DNA from: Stomoxys calcitrans
Lineage: Eukaryota; Arthropoda; Insecta; Diptera; Muscidae
NCBI RefSeq assembly: GCF_963082655.1
Contig: NC_081553.1
Coordinates: forward strand, 31,793,114 to 31,857,113
Reading direction: 5' to 3'
Length of the DNA stretch: 64,000 nucleotides
The translations under genes and the position numbers were made by a program. This document shows positions 11,441-23,644 of this stretch, one piece after another. The first letter of the stretch is position 1, and each line of letters starts with the position of its first letter. The notes beneath the pieces are model-generated. The model saw nothing but the letters and a program-made list of their open reading frames with translations, was not told where the DNA came from and made no database searches.

Positions 11441-11699
11441 TATTTGTAGAACGAAGGAAAGCCCAAAAGACAGGTTTATGCTTTGTGTCATTTCCAAACA
11501 TTTGGGATCTTATTTGATACGAAATTAAGCCCTAACTTTTAAAGTGAAATAAAGTCACACTAAACGAAATAAACCCCTATAAATCGCAATAAAGCCCCAA
11601 TTAACGTTGTTTTTGTTTCATTCAAAACATTTTGGGGTTTAATGTAATTTTCCGTTAGGTCTTAATACATTTGGGCCTAATTTCATTCAGCCAATTTCA
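11441..11699. other. AT-rich spacer
   Basis: No gene or clear known element. Short related motifs (GAAATAAACCCCTATAAATC, CAATAAAGCCCCAATTAACG) recur, suggesting an old degenerate repeat. Confidence 0.35.
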
Positions 11700-12574
11700 A
11701 CACTCGGACTCTTAGACACAGGGACATTGTTAGATCGTCTTAGAATTTTACGACGATCCGAAATATATAGAATTTGTATGGTTGGAAATGGATATTTCGA
11801 TATTTTGCTGAGTGAATGACTTAATGACTATACCCCCTAATCTATGGTGGTGGATATAAACATGTCAAAGCGTGCTAAGTTCGGCCGGGCCGAATCTTAT
11901 ATACCCTTCACCATCGCATTCGCATTTTTCGAGTTCTTTTTCCGGCACGTCTTCTTAGACAAAACATATAAAAAGGCATTAAGTTCGGGCGGGTCGAAAT
12001 TTGGATCCCACCACCTTGGGTATATATGTAAATCACCTTTCATCAAAATCTGATGAAAATTCCATACGTTATGTCCCATAGCAGTTATATCAAAATACAA
12101 TATTATCCAACAACTGTGCCAAGTATGGTTCAAATCGGTTCATAACCTGATATAGCTGCCATGTAAACCGATCTTGGGTCTTGACTTCTTGAGCCTCTAG
12201 AGGACGCAATTCTTATCCGATTTGAATGAATTTTTGCACGAAGTATTTTGTTATGATATCCAACAACTATGCCAAGTATGGTTCAAATCGGTTCATAACC
12301 TGATATAGCTGTCAAATAAACAGATCTAGGGATTTCTTGAGCTTCTAGAGGGCGCATTTCCTATCCGATTTGGTTGAAATTTTGCATGACGTATTTTGTT
12401 CTTACTTTCAACAACAGTGTCAAATAAGTTACAAATCAGTTCATAGCCCATAGATGCCATATAAACCGATCTGGGATCTTGACTTCTTGAGCCTCTAGAG
12501 GTCGCAATTATTATCCGATTTGCCTGAAATTTTGTACGACGGATCCGATCATGACCATTAACATACGAACTTTA
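11700..12574. mobile_element. Composite of broken family A and B pieces
   Basis: A family A-like tail (11720-11852) is followed by a B head (GCGTGCTAAGTTCGGCCGGGCCGAATC at 11870-11897), then an A head (GGCATTAAGTTCGGGCGGG near 11972), and finally B units in reverse orientation (12095-12560, with GCCTCTAGAGG and CCAACAACTGTGCCAAGTAT). The mixed orientations show repeated nesting and truncation. Confidence 0.65.
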
Positions 12575-13637
12575 TATGTTTTACATATATACCCTTCTCG
12601 GATATATATGTAAAACACCTTTCATCAAAATCCGGTGAAAATTGCATATACTATGTCCCATAGCAGTTATATCCAAATATGTTCCGATTTGGACCAAATA
12701 CTTATAATTACAAGTAATTGTTCAATTGTGTATAACAAAATATTGGTCTTTTAAGTAGTTATATTTAAAAATAAACCGATCTGAACCATATACGACACGG
12801 ATGTCAAAAAGCCAAATATAAGTCACTGTGTCAAATTTTAGCGATATCGGATTATAAATGCGCCTTTTATGGGGCCAAGACTTTAAATTGAGATATCGGT
12901 CTACATGGCAGCTATATCCAAATCTGGACTGATTTTGGTCAAGTTGCAGAAAAACACAACTCACTGTTCCAAATTTCAGCAAAATCGGGTAAAAAATATG
13001 GCTTTAATGAGCTTAAGACCCTAAATCGGAGGATCGGTCTATATGGCAGCTATATCCAAATCTGAACCGATCTGGGCCAAATTGACGAATGATGTCGAAG
13101 GGACTAACACAACTCATTGTCCCAAATTTCAGCAAAATCGGATAATAAATGTGGATTTTATGGACCTAAGACCCTAAATCGGAGGATCGGTCTATATGGG
13201 AGCTATATCCAAATCTGAACCGATCTGGGCCAAATTAATGAACAATGTCGAAGGGACTAACACAACTCACTGTCCCAAATTTCAGCAAAATCGGATAATA
13301 AATGTGGCTTTTATTGGCCTAAGACCCTAAAACGGCGGATCGGTCTATATGGGGGCTATATCAAGATGTAGTCCGGTATAGCCCATCTTCAAACTTAACC
13401 TGCTTATGGCCAAAAAAAGAATCTGTGCAAAGTTTAAGCTCAATATCTCTATTTTTAAAGACTGTAGCGTGATTTCAACAGACAGACGGTCAGACGGACT
13501 GACATGTCTAGATCGTCTTTGATTCTAAGGCTGATCAAGAGTATACATAATTTATAGGATCGGAAATGGATATTTCGATGTGTTGCAAACGGAATGACAA
13601 AATGAATATACCCCCCATCCTTCGGTGATGGGTATAA
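12575..13637 (+). mobile_element. Family A element lacking its extreme head
   Basis: Begins at the sub-head GATATATATGTAAAACACC, has about four 153-bp units (repeat landmark GGATCGGTCTATATGG at 13031 and 13184), the GACAGACGGTCAGACGGAC tract and the tail ending GGTGATGGGTATAAA. The palindromic GGCCSGGCC head is missing. Confidence 0.75.
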
Positions 13638-14985
13638 AAAGGATAAAAGAAAAGATTTGCTCTGCTTATTGGAGCGATATTAAGATATGGCCCGAGTCGG
13701 ACCACAATTAAATTATATGTTGGAGACCTGTGTAAAATGTCAGCCAATTCGAATATGAATTGCACCCTTTGGGGGCTCAAGAAGTAAAATAGAGAGATCG
13801 ATATATAAGGGAGCTGTATCACGCTATAGACCGATTCAGACCATGATAAACACGTATGATGATGGTCATAAGAGGATCCGTGGTACAAAATTTCAGGCAA
13901 ATCGGACAATAATTGCGACCTCTAGAGGCTCAAAAAGTCATGATCCCAGATCGATTTATATGGCAGCTATATCAGGTTATTGACCGATTTGAATCTTACC
14001 TTTCACAGTTGTTCGAAGTTATAGCAAAACACCTCATGCAAAATTGCATTCCAATCGGATAAGAATTGCGCCCCCTAGAGGCTCAAGAAGTCAAGACCGC
14101 AGATCGGTTTATATGACAGCTATATCAGATTATGAACCGACTTGAACCATACTTGACACAGTTATTGGGTATCAGAACAATTACTTCTTGCAAATAGGAT
14201 AAGAATTGCGCCCTCTAGTGGCTCAAGAAGTCAAGATCGGTTTACATGGCAGCTATATCAGGTTATTGACAGATTTCCACCTAACTTAGCACAGTTATTG
14301 GATATCATAACAAAACACGTCGTGTAAAATTTCATTCCAATCGGATAAGAATTGCGCCCTCTAGAGGCTCAAGAAGTCAAGACCCAAGATCGGTTTATAT
14401 GGCAGCTATATCAAAACATGGACCGATATGGCCCATTTACAATCTTTTAAGAAGCATTTGTGCAAAATTTCAATCGGCTAGCTTTCTTCCTTAGAAGTTA
14501 GCGTGCTTTCGACAGACAGACGGATGGACGGACGGACGGACAGACGAACGGTCGTACGGAAGGATAGACAGGCGGACAGACGGACGGGCGGGCGGACAGA
14601 CGGACGGAAATGGCTAGATCAACATAAAATGTCACGATGGTCAAGAATATATTGGGTTGCCCAAAAAGTAATTGCGGATTTTTTAAAAGAAAGTAAATGC
14701 ATTTTTAATCAAAAAATTAGAATGAACTTTAATCAAATATACTTTTTTTACACTTTTTTCGAAAGCAAGCTAAAAGTTACAGCTGATAACTGACAGAAGA
14801 AAGAATGCAATTACAGAGTCACAAGCTGTGAAAAAATTTGTCAACGCCGACTATATGAAAAATCCGCAATTACTTTTTGGGCAACCCAATATATACTTTG
14901 TGGGGTCTCAGACGAATATTTTGAGTAATTACAACCAGAATGACGAAATTAATATACCCCCATCCTATGGTGGAGGGTATACAAG
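13638..14985 (+). mobile_element. Family B element, truncated head, containing a MITE
   Basis: Continues directly from the preceding A tail at the B sub-head (GGATAAAAGAAAAGATTTGC). Four to five B units lead to a long GACGGACG tract (14512-14610) and the core TCAAGAATATA, which is split by the MITE at 14652-14889. The tail ends GGTGGAGGGTATA near 14981. Confidence 0.75.
14652..14889 (+). mobile_element. Mariner-type MITE, 238 bp, TA duplication
   Basis: Terminal inverted repeats TTGGGTTGCCCAAAAAGTAA... and its reverse complement extend about 30 bp, including GCGGATTTTT and AAAAATCCGC. TA flanks at 14650-14651 and 14890-14891 are the expected Tc1/mariner target duplication. No transposase is encoded. 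Two more copies are at 25505 and 47830. Confidence 0.92.
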
Positions 14986-14989
14986 TGCA

Positions 14990-15291
14990 AAAAGTATGAA
15001 ATATATGAAGTTTGTATAATATAAGCAAAATATGCAAAACTATATTAGCGTTTTTCCAATATGCATTAGATGGCAAGAATTTCTGTGTTTTCAAATTTGT
15101 TTTTCAATGCTCCAAAATATATATATTTGCATATGTTTTCGATGTCCCAAACCAAATTTCATAAAAAATTTGTTTACTTAAAAAATCATGAATGACTTTA
15201 TGACCTGTTTTTTGGAAGTGGAAAAAAACAAGTTCTGACCTTTTAAGTTGTGGTTACTGTATTTATTAGAATTAATCAATATAAGTGTATG
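14990..15291. other. AT-rich spacer, nothing recognised
   Basis: No supported gene or element; short open frames only. Confidence 0.4.
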
Positions 15292-15815
15292 TTTATACCC
15301 TACACCACCACTGTGGTACAGGGTAATGTAGATTTGTGCATTTGTTTTCAACGCTAAGAAAGAGAAGATCTAGACCCTTCGAAAAGTATACGGATCGGCT
15401 TAGAATCACTTCCTGATTGGATTTGGCTATGTCCGTCTGTCTGTCTGTCTGCCCATGTATTCTCGTAATCAAGGTACAGGTCGAATTGGTTGTTCGATTT
15501 TCACAAAATTATGCATAAGTGTCTTTTTTGGACCAAGAACGAACGCTATTGATTTAAAAAAAATCGGTATAGATCTAGATATAGCTTCCATATATATCTT
15601 TCATCCGATGTGCCCTTTTACAGCTGTAGAAGCCACAATTTTGTTCCGAACTTTACAAAATTTGGCATGAAGTATTTTTTTTAACGACCTAAAATGCTAG
15701 CAAAATTTCATTGAAATCAGTCCAGATTTAGATATAGCTCCCATATATATCAGTCATCCGATATGCCCTTTTAGAGCAGTAGGAGCCACAATTTTAGTGC
15801 GATCTCAAATTTAGT
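15292..15815 (-). mobile_element. Family C fragment with CCACTGTGGTACAGGG end
   Basis: Starts TTTATACCCTACACCACCAC followed by TGTGGTACAGGG, then GTCCGTCTGTCTGTCTGTCTG and units with GATATAGCTTCCATATATAT. It is the reverse of the C tail at about 48185-48370. It is interrupted by a SINE from about 15816. Confidence 0.65.
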
Positions 15816-16144
15816 GCGAATGCAAATTTGTTTGCAAATTTTTCCCATGAACATTCCTCTGAGGAACAGAAGCATACTTCTCACATATCAACGAGTGCAG
15901 TCCGATTCAAGTTTAAGATCAATGATAAGGGGTCTTCTTTTTAGAGCCGAGTCCGAACGGTGTGCCGCAGTGCGACACTTCTTTGGGGAGAAGTTTTATA
16001 TGACATAGTACCTCACAAATGTTGCCGGCATTAAGAGGGGAAAACCACCCCTGAAAATTGATTTTTTTCCTGATGGTCTCGCCAGGATTCGAACCCAGGC
16101 GTTCAGCGTCATAGGCGGACATGCTAAACACCGCGCTACGGTGA
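15816..16144 (-). repeat. tRNA-derived SINE, near full length
   Basis: Same body as the 11043-11362 copy. On the minus strand the tRNA-like head has GCGCGGTGTTTAGCATG in place of the A box and an intact GGTTCGAATCC B box. A clear target duplication was not found, so the ends are approximate. Confidence 0.85.
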
Positions 16145-16517
16145 CATAACATAACATAACACCTCATGCAAAATTTCAGCCAAATCGGACAAAAATTGCT
16201 GATTCCAAGGGCTCAAGAATTCAAATCGGGAGATCGAATTCTTGAGCCCTAATAGCTAACCTAATAGCTATATTAGGTTATAAACCTATGTTGACCGTAC
16301 TTGGCACCGCTGTTGAAAGTCTACGTGCAAAGTTTCCGCCAAAACGGACAATAATTGCGGCTTTCAGAATATGGTGAAGTTAAATCGGGAGATCGGTTTT
16401 TAATAGTAGCCAGGGACGTAGGCAGGGGGTGTGGTGGGGTCCTAGAACCCGAGCCATCGCCCTTGTCTTAAGAAAAAATTTAAATTAAATTTATTCTAAA
16501 CAAAAATTTCATTAACA
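16145..16517 (+). mobile_element. Degenerate B-like units and a short CAGGGACGTAGGC repeat
   Basis: AACACCTCATGCAAAATTTC and TCAAATCGGGAGATCG mark B-like units up to about 16400. CCAGGGACGTAGGCAGGGGG near 16410 resembles, in reverse, CCTGGCTACGTCCCTG at 19781, a separate short dispersed repeat. A perfect hairpin lies at 16208-16250. Confidence 0.45.
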
Positions 16518-17455
16518 TTTTTATACCCACCATCAAAGGATGGGGGGTATATACATTTTGTCATTCCGTTTGCAACACATCAAAATATTCTTTTCCGACC
16601 CTATCAAATATATATATTCTTGATCATAGTAAAAATCTGAGACGATCTAGCCACATTTATTATCCGATTTTGCTGAAATTTTGGACAGTGAGTTGTGTTA
16701 GGCCCTTCGACATCCTTTGTCAATTTGGCTCAGATCGGTCTAGATTTGGATATAGCTGACATATAGACCGATCATCCGATTTAGGGTCTAAGGCCCATAA
16801 AAGCCACATTTGTTGTCCGATTTTGCCAAACTTTGGGACAGTGAGCTGTGTTAGGCCCTTCAAAATTTTTCTTCCACATGACCCAGATCGGTCCAGATTT
16901 GGATATAGCTGTCATATAGACCGATCTCTCGATGTAGGGTTTTGGGCCCATAAAAGGCGCATTTATTGTCCGATGTCGCTGAAATTTGGAACGGTGAGTT
17001 GTGTTGGACCCTTCGACATCCTTCTTTAATTTGGTCGAGATCGGTATAGTTTTTTCTCTCGATTTACGGTTTGGGGCCATAAAAGGCGCATTTGTCGATG
17101 CCGACGTCGCCGAAATTTGAAACGATGGGTTAAATTAAGCTCCTCGACAAACTTTTGCAATATGGCACAGATCGGTCCATATTTGGATAAAGCTGCCATA
17201 TAGACAGATCTCTCGATATAAGGTTTTGGCCCCATAAAAGGCGATTTTGCCAAAATTTGGGACAGTGAGTTGAGTTAGGTTCTTCAACATTTTTCTTCCA
17301 CATGGCCCAGATCGGTACAGATTTGGATATAGCTGTCATATAGTCCGATATCACGATTGAAAGTCTTGGCCTCATAAAAAGCGCATTACATATATACTCA
17401 GACTGGTGGGTATCCAAAGATCGGCCCGGCCGAACTTAACGCCTTTTTACTTGTT
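16518..17455 (-). mobile_element. Family A element with both ends, microsatellite deleted
   Basis: Tail TTTTATACCCACCATC at 16518 and palindromic head CGGCCCGGCCGAACTTAACG at 17421-17440, ending TTTTTACTTGTTACTTG. The GTCCGTCC microsatellite is missing: the core TCTGAGACGATCTAGCCA runs straight into a unit (ATTTATTATCCG). About five units remain. Confidence 0.8.
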
Positions 17456-18287
17456 ACTTGTTTATAATGACGAAATTTCATATTTTGACTATTCTAGAAA
17501 GGCAACATTTTGCTGAGGCCTAATTGTTTTGAGGGCCGCCTTAAAATTAGTTTTCTAAGGACAAAAATGTTATGACAATCATAGTAAAAACAAAATTTGA
17601 ATGAAATTTTGTTTTTGAAAAAATTTTAATATATTTCTAGAGACAAAATTTTAGCGTAATATTCTCTTATGGCATAACTTTGGCATGTGACAAAATTTCT
17701 GTCCTTTTGAAAGACAGAATTTTTATAAAAAAAAAATTTACTAATTTTTTTAAAGGCTGCATTTTAACGACATTTTTTAAAGACTAACTTTCATCGAAAA
17801 ACTAACCTCAAGATTTTTTTTTAAAACCAAAATTTAAATTTTGCATAATTTTTTTTAAAGTCTTTTTATATTCCCTAAAATTTTTTTTGTAGCAACATTT
17901 TTTCGTTTCGTTGTTTTTCAAGTCGAGCTTAATGACCAAGCGAACACAACACCCAAAGGAGAGATTGTTTAATGAGCCTTGAAGAAAAGAAATTGCCAGT
18001 TCCTCAGACAAGACAGGACACTTGTCACCCCACTGGTGAATGCGTTTCGATAATTGGGTTGCTTTTATCTCATCGGGACCATCGTGAACCAAGTCCGTCC
18101 GTCTGACCGGCCTACAGTTCACAGCCTGTTGTTCGTAGTACTTATAATTTAGATCATAAGCTCAAATCCTATGTGAAATCTCAACTACTACTACAAGACA
18201 ATGAAAATGAAATTTTTTTTCTATAATAAATATTTTACACATTACGTCTGACCCTCGATTACGTTGTTCGACTTTCACGACATTTTA
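17456..18287. other. AT-rich low-repeat island
   Basis: Many short T and A runs; no exon or named repeat recognised. Small open frames at 17808-18122 show no conserved features. Confidence 0.45.
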
Positions 18288-18715
18288 TCTCTATATATAT
18301 AAAGGAGACGCGAGATTGACTGATTGGCTAACTGACGGATGGCGCTAGAATTATGAAATTGGACTCAAATTAAATGGTGTCTCTAAAAAATAAGATTTTG
18401 AGACAAAAATTTCCCGTAATACTACCGGAAGTGGAAAAATGATACGCAATTGGTATTTTTTTGTGCCTTGTTTGTTAGTTGAGCTAAAACTTTGAGTTTT
18501 GGGATTAAGGTACACTATGGCAACCTCAATTGGGGGTGACAAAAGAGTTTTTGGACATTTAGAAATAAAAAAGTACCATAACAGGTACAAAATAGGTGAA
18601 CTTTGTAAACGGCGAACGGGTGGGCTGGAACTACGAAATTTTTCCTCAATGATTGTTGTTGCGAAATAATGGGGGGTAGAAAGAAAAAATATGAAAAATA
18701 GTAATGGAAACGGAA
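18288..18715 (+). mobile_element. Helitron 5' end, truncated
   Basis: A^TCTCTATATATATAAAGG at 18287-18305 is a typical insect Helitron 5' end, followed by GAGACGCGAGATTGAC. It runs into family A units at about 18716 without a CTRR end, so the 3' part is lost. It differs from the other Helitrons in this window. Confidence 0.5.
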
Positions 18716-19672
18716 GAAACTTATATGACAGCTGTATCCACATCTGGACCGATCTGAGCTTAACCTAACTCACTGTTCCAAATTTCGACGACATCGGACA
18801 ATAAATGAGCCTTTATGGGCCCAAAAACGGATGTCGAAAAGCCTAATACTATCCCAAATTGCGGCGAAATCGGGCAATAATTGCACCTTTTATGGTCCCA
18901 AACCCGTAAATCGTGAGATAGGTCTGTATGGCAGCTATATCCAAATCTGAACCGATCTCTGCTATATTGCAGAAGTATGTCGAGGGGCTTAGCTTAACTC
19001 TCTGTCCCAAATTTCGGAGAAATCTGACAATAAATGCGCCTTTTATGGACCCAAAATCGGATAATAAATATGGCTCTTATGGGCCTATATGGCTGCTATA
19101 TCCAAATCTGAACCGATCTGAGCCGTATTGCAGGAGTATGTCAAGAGGCTTAACTGAACTCATTGTCCCAAATTTCGGCGAAATCGGACAAGAAATGCGC
19201 CTTTTATGGGCCCAAAACCTTAAATCAATAAATCGGTCTATATGGCAGCTATATCCAAATCTCAACTGATCAGCGCCAAATTCAAGAAAGATGTCGAAGG
19301 GCCTAACAAAACTCACTGTCCCAAATTTCAGCAAAATCGGATAATAAATGTGGCTTTTATGGGCCTAAGACACTAAATCGGCGGATGGGTCTATATAGGG
19401 GCTATATCAATATATATTTCGATATAGCCCATCTTCGAACTTTACCTGTTTATGGATAAAAAAAAGAATCTGTGCAAAGTTTCTGCTCAATATCTCTATT
19501 TTTAAAGACTGATTTCAATAGACAGACGGACAGATATGCCTAGATCGTCTTAGATTTTTACGCTGTTCAAGAATATATCTACTCTATAGTGTCGGAAATG
19601 GATAGTTCGATGTGTTGCAAGCGGAATGACAAAAGGAATATAGCCCCATCCCTCGGTGGTGGGTAAAAAAAT
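18716..19672 (+). mobile_element. Family A element, head missing
   Basis: Six partial 153-bp units (ATGGCAGCTATATCCAAATC), a short GACAGACGGACAGATATGCC tract and a tail ending CCCTCGGTGGTGGGTAAAA. Open frames on both strands are repeat by-products. Confidence 0.75.
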
Positions 19673-20040
19673 TGAGGTATCATTACCATTTTCACAGTAA
19701 CAGGAATTGTGGCAATTGTCGATTTTAAAAAAAATGTGGGTTGCCCCCCCCCCCCCCCCAAACACCCCAAAATAAATTCCTGGCTACGTCCCTGATGGAA
19801 GCTGTATCGAAATCTGAACCTATATGGCCCTGTGCAAAATTTCAAGCGAATGGCTTTACGCGTTCGACCGCAAACATTATTTCGACAATTGCACCGACGG
19901 ACGGACGGACATGGCTTGATCGACTCAGAACGTCAAGACGGTCAGGAATATATATGTACCTTATGGGGTCTTAGACGAATATTTCGAGGTGTTACCAACG
20001 GAATGACTAGATTTGTATGCCTGGAGGTGGGTATAAAAAC
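19673..20040 (+). mobile_element. Short dispersed repeat plus family-related 3' tail
   Basis: GGGTTG followed by a C homopolymer (19745-19759) and AAATTCCTGGCTACGTCCCTG is one repeat. From 19797 a B/F-like terminal part follows: CGACGGACGGACGGACATGG, GGAATATATATGTACC and a degenerate tail GGAGGTGGGTATAAAA. Confidence 0.55.
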
Positions 20041-20334
20041 CAAGATAAGAAATTTTTTTTTTTTTTTTATTTTTGAAACACATTGAATGATAGCCTTTTG
20101 CTGATATGATGCACATTTTAGTACCTAGTTCAAATGTATTTAGGATGTCTCTGTCTTTTTTTTTTTTTTTTTTGTTTTTATGCGACACATTAAAATTTAT
20201 ATCATCCGGTTGTCGCTTCCAATTAAAAGCTGTCTCCATTTCCGGCTTCTGTTATGCGTTTTGTTCCATCTATCGTTCATGTGCTAAAAAATAAAGTAAA
20301 CATGGCTTCAAGAAAATGAAAGTTGTATAAAACA
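20041..20334. other. Spacer with two poly-T tracts
   Basis: T runs at about 20050-20066 and 20156-20173; no gene recognised. The tracts may be old retroposon tails, but no element body was found. Confidence 0.4.
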
Positions 20335-21396
20335 CCAGCTGACCCGGGCCCGCTCCGCTGCGCCTTCTTTTACTTTATATGGAACAAAATATTCTTTGGA
20401 ATATTTATTTTTGACAATTAAAGACCTTTAAGTGAAATACCATGCTACGAAAAGAGTATATCTTTATCTGAATCCCATATGATCTTTATTGGTCTAGGAA
20501 TTTAAGTTTTGATGTAAGGTGTACTCCATTCTTAGAATACTGTTTTTCAACCCGAAATTCTCATGGTATCTGATTAAGAGGTGTTTTCGGGGGAGAGGTG
20601 GTCCCCCAGACACTTGGCGCTTAAAAAATATCAGCATCATGCTCTTCTCTCAAATACCATTTTTTTAAACCCCATATTGCCATAGGCTTAAGAGGAGTTT
20701 ACAGGATGAAGCGTCCCCCAAACACATGGCCCCAAAATAGATTATCACATTCGTTTTCTATTCTCAAATACCTTTCATTTGGGCCACATACTGGCATGGT
20801 CGAAAAATGTTTTCCCTTTGGGGGTGTTTTGGGAAAGGGGTGATGCCCTAAATACATGGTCCTACATTTGGATATCAGATTCGTATTCTACTCGCAAATA
20901 CCCTTCATTTGAGTCCCATATTGCCATGGTCGGTAAATATGTCCGGTTTAGGGGTGTTTTGGGGCTTGGGGTGGTCCCCCTAACACTTGGTCCGACAATT
21001 GGATATCAGATACGTTTTCTTATCCTAAATACCTTTCATTTGAGTCCCATATTGACGTGATTGGTCTAAATATATGTTTGGTAGGTTTCAGGGTAGGGCA
21101 GCCCCCCTAGATACCCCATCCGAAATTTGGATACCAAATTTGTATTTTTAGGGTACTATATGAGAGCACACAAAATTTCGCTTAAATCTCACCACCCATC
21201 TCCGAGATCTGGCGTTTCTGAAAATTAGGGTAAGGGGGAGGGTCCGCCCCCCCTTCAGATATCAAAAAATGTTGTAGCCTATTTTCACCACGGGGTCATT
21301 TTGCACCATCTGTAAAAATTTCAAAAAAAAAAATCGGTTCAGCCGTTTCTGAGTCTATAAGGAACACACAAACAAACACAAATTGATTTTTATATA
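20335..21396 (-). mobile_element. Non-autonomous Helitron, minus orientation
   Basis: CCAGCTGACCCGGGCCCGCT at 20335 is the reverse of a CTGG-type (CTRR) 3' end, followed on the minus strand by T. The 5' head in reverse (AACAAACACAAATTGATTTT) reaches about 21390. The interior matches the 3857 and 29784 copies, including GGGTAAGGGGGAGGGTCCGC. Its 5' tip abuts the mariner fragment. Confidence 0.75.
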
Positions 21397-21680
21397 AAGG
21401 GTGATTTTTTTGAGGTTAGGATTTTCATGCATTAGTATTTGACAGATCACGTGGGATTTCAGACATGGTGTCAAAGAGAAAGATGCTCAGTATGCTTTGA
21501 AATTTCATCATGAATAGACTTACTAACGAGCAACGCTTGCAAATCATTGAATTTTATTACCAAAATCAGTGTTCGGTTCGAAATGTGTTCATTCACCGTA
21601 ACGTTGCGTCCAACAGCATCTTTGAAAAAATACGGTCCAATGATTCCACCAGCGTACAAACCACCAGCGTCAAAATAGGG
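21397..21680 (+). pseudogene. Scrambled Tc1/mariner transposase fragment
   Basis: AGGGTGATTTTTTTGAGG at 21398 is the terminal repeat. From 21510 the plus strand encodes MNRLTNEQRLQIIEFYYQNQ, a mariner-type helix-turn-helix DNA-binding N-terminus. At about 21590 the frame breaks, and the minus strand of 21592-21659 encodes YAGGIIGPYFFKDAVGRNVT, from the catalytic core of the same transposase family. The middle is therefore deleted and part of the core inverted. No 3' terminal repeat was found, so this copy is dead. Confidence 0.82.
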
Positions 21681-21997
21681 TGTTGTTCAAAACGTAAAGC
21701 GAATAATGCATTTCTTAAGAAATATTTATTTAGTGTCTTATGAGGTTATGATCCCCATATCCACTGCTACTGATGGCTGAGTTTTACCACCCACCACCAT
21801 AGAACGGGAGTTTACCTATCTAGCCATTCTGTTGGTAACACCTTGCAATATTGATCTGTGAAAAAATAGGAACAGCTACTAGGCAGACAATTAACGGATT
21901 CTAAAGCGCGTTAAATGAGATCTAGCTCGATGGTTTCTTGCAATTTTTTAATGCATATAGATTGCAAACACATTTTCCGTTGTGTATACTGTTTTAA
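21681..21997. other. Unique spacer
   Basis: No gene or element recognised between the mariner relic and the next family A tail. Confidence 0.4.
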
Positions 21998-23644
21998 TAC
22001 CCACCATCGAAGGATGTGGGTATATCCATTTTTTCATTCCGTTTGTAACACATCGAAATATCCATTTCCGACCCCATAAAGTATATGTATTCTTGATTGC
22101 AGTAAAAATCGCAGACGATTTAGCCATGTCCGTTCGTCTGTCTGTTGAAATCAGCCTACAGTGTTTAAAACTAGGGATATTGAGCTCAAGCAAATCTTGA
22201 TCGATCCAGGTCAAATAAATGTGGCTTTTATGGGCCTTAGACCCTTAATCGGCGGATCGGTCTATATGACAGCTGTATCCAAATATGGACCGATCTGGGC
22301 CAAATTAGGGGGCTCAACACAACTGAAGAGCCCAACACAACTCACTGTCCCAAATTTCGGCGACATCGAACAATAAATGCGCCTTTTATGGCCCAAAGGC
22401 CTTAAATCGAGAGATCGTTCTATATGTCAGCTATATCCAAATCTTGACCGATCTGGGTCATATTGCAAAAGTATGTCGAGGGGCTTAAGCTAACTCATTG
22501 TCCCAAATTTCGGCGACATCGGACAATAAATGCGCCTTTTATGGGTCCAAAGCCTTAAATCGAGATATCGATCTATATGGCAGCTATATTCAAATCTGGA
22601 CCGATCCGACCGAGTATATCTAAGGGCTTAATTTAACCCACTTTTCCAAATTTCGGCGCAAGCCGACAATAAATGCTCGTTTTATCGGCCCAAAACCTTA
22701 AATCGAGATATCGGTCTATATCCAAATCTGGACCGATTTGGGCCATATTGCAGAAGTATGTCGAAAGGCTTAATTTAACTCACAGTCTCAAATTTCGGCG
22801 AAAGGAACAATAAATTTTCCTTTTATGGGTTCAAAGCCTTAAATCGAGAGATCGGCTATATGGCAGCTCTATTCAAATCTGGACCGATCAGAGCCATATG
22901 GAAGAAGGATTTCGAGGGTCCTTACACAACTCACTGTCCCAAATTTCGGCGACATAGGACAAAAAATGCTCCTTTATGAGCCCAAAACCTTAAATCGAGA
23001 TATCGGTCTATATGGCAGCTTTATCCAAATCTTGACCGATCTGGGCCATATTGCAGAAGTATGTCGAGGAGCTTCAGCTAATTCACTATTCCAAATTTCG
23101 ACGACAAAGGATAATAAATGCGCTTTTATGGGCTCAAAACCTTAAATCGAGAGATCGATCTATATGGCAGCTATATCCAAATCTGGACCGATCGGGGCCA
23201 AATTGAAGAAAGATGTCGAGATGTCAACTCACTGTCTCAAATTTCAGCAAAATCGGATAATCAATGTGGCTTTTAAGGGCCTAAGACCCTAAGTCGGTGG
23301 ATCGGTCTATATGAGGACTATATCCAGATATAGTTCGATATAGTCCATCTTCGAACTTAACCTGCTTATGAACAAACAATTAAAAGCGTGCTAAGTTCGG
23401 CCGGGCCGAATCTTATATACCCTCCACCATGGATCGCATTTGTCGAGTTCTTGCCACAGTATCTCTTTTTTTAGGCAAACAAAGGATAAACGAAAAGAAT
23501 TGCTATGCGTTTGGAACATTATCAAGCTATGGTTCATTTCGGACCATATATTGAATTGAATATTGGAGACCATAGTAGAAATCAATGTGTAAAATTTCAG
23601 CCAAATCTAGTAAGAATTGCGCACTTTTGGAGCTGAAGAAGAAC

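Noticed and set aside
17808..18122. 104-codon minus-strand open frame in an AT-rich island
   Set aside because: Lysine/asparagine-rich low complexity and no recognisable family.
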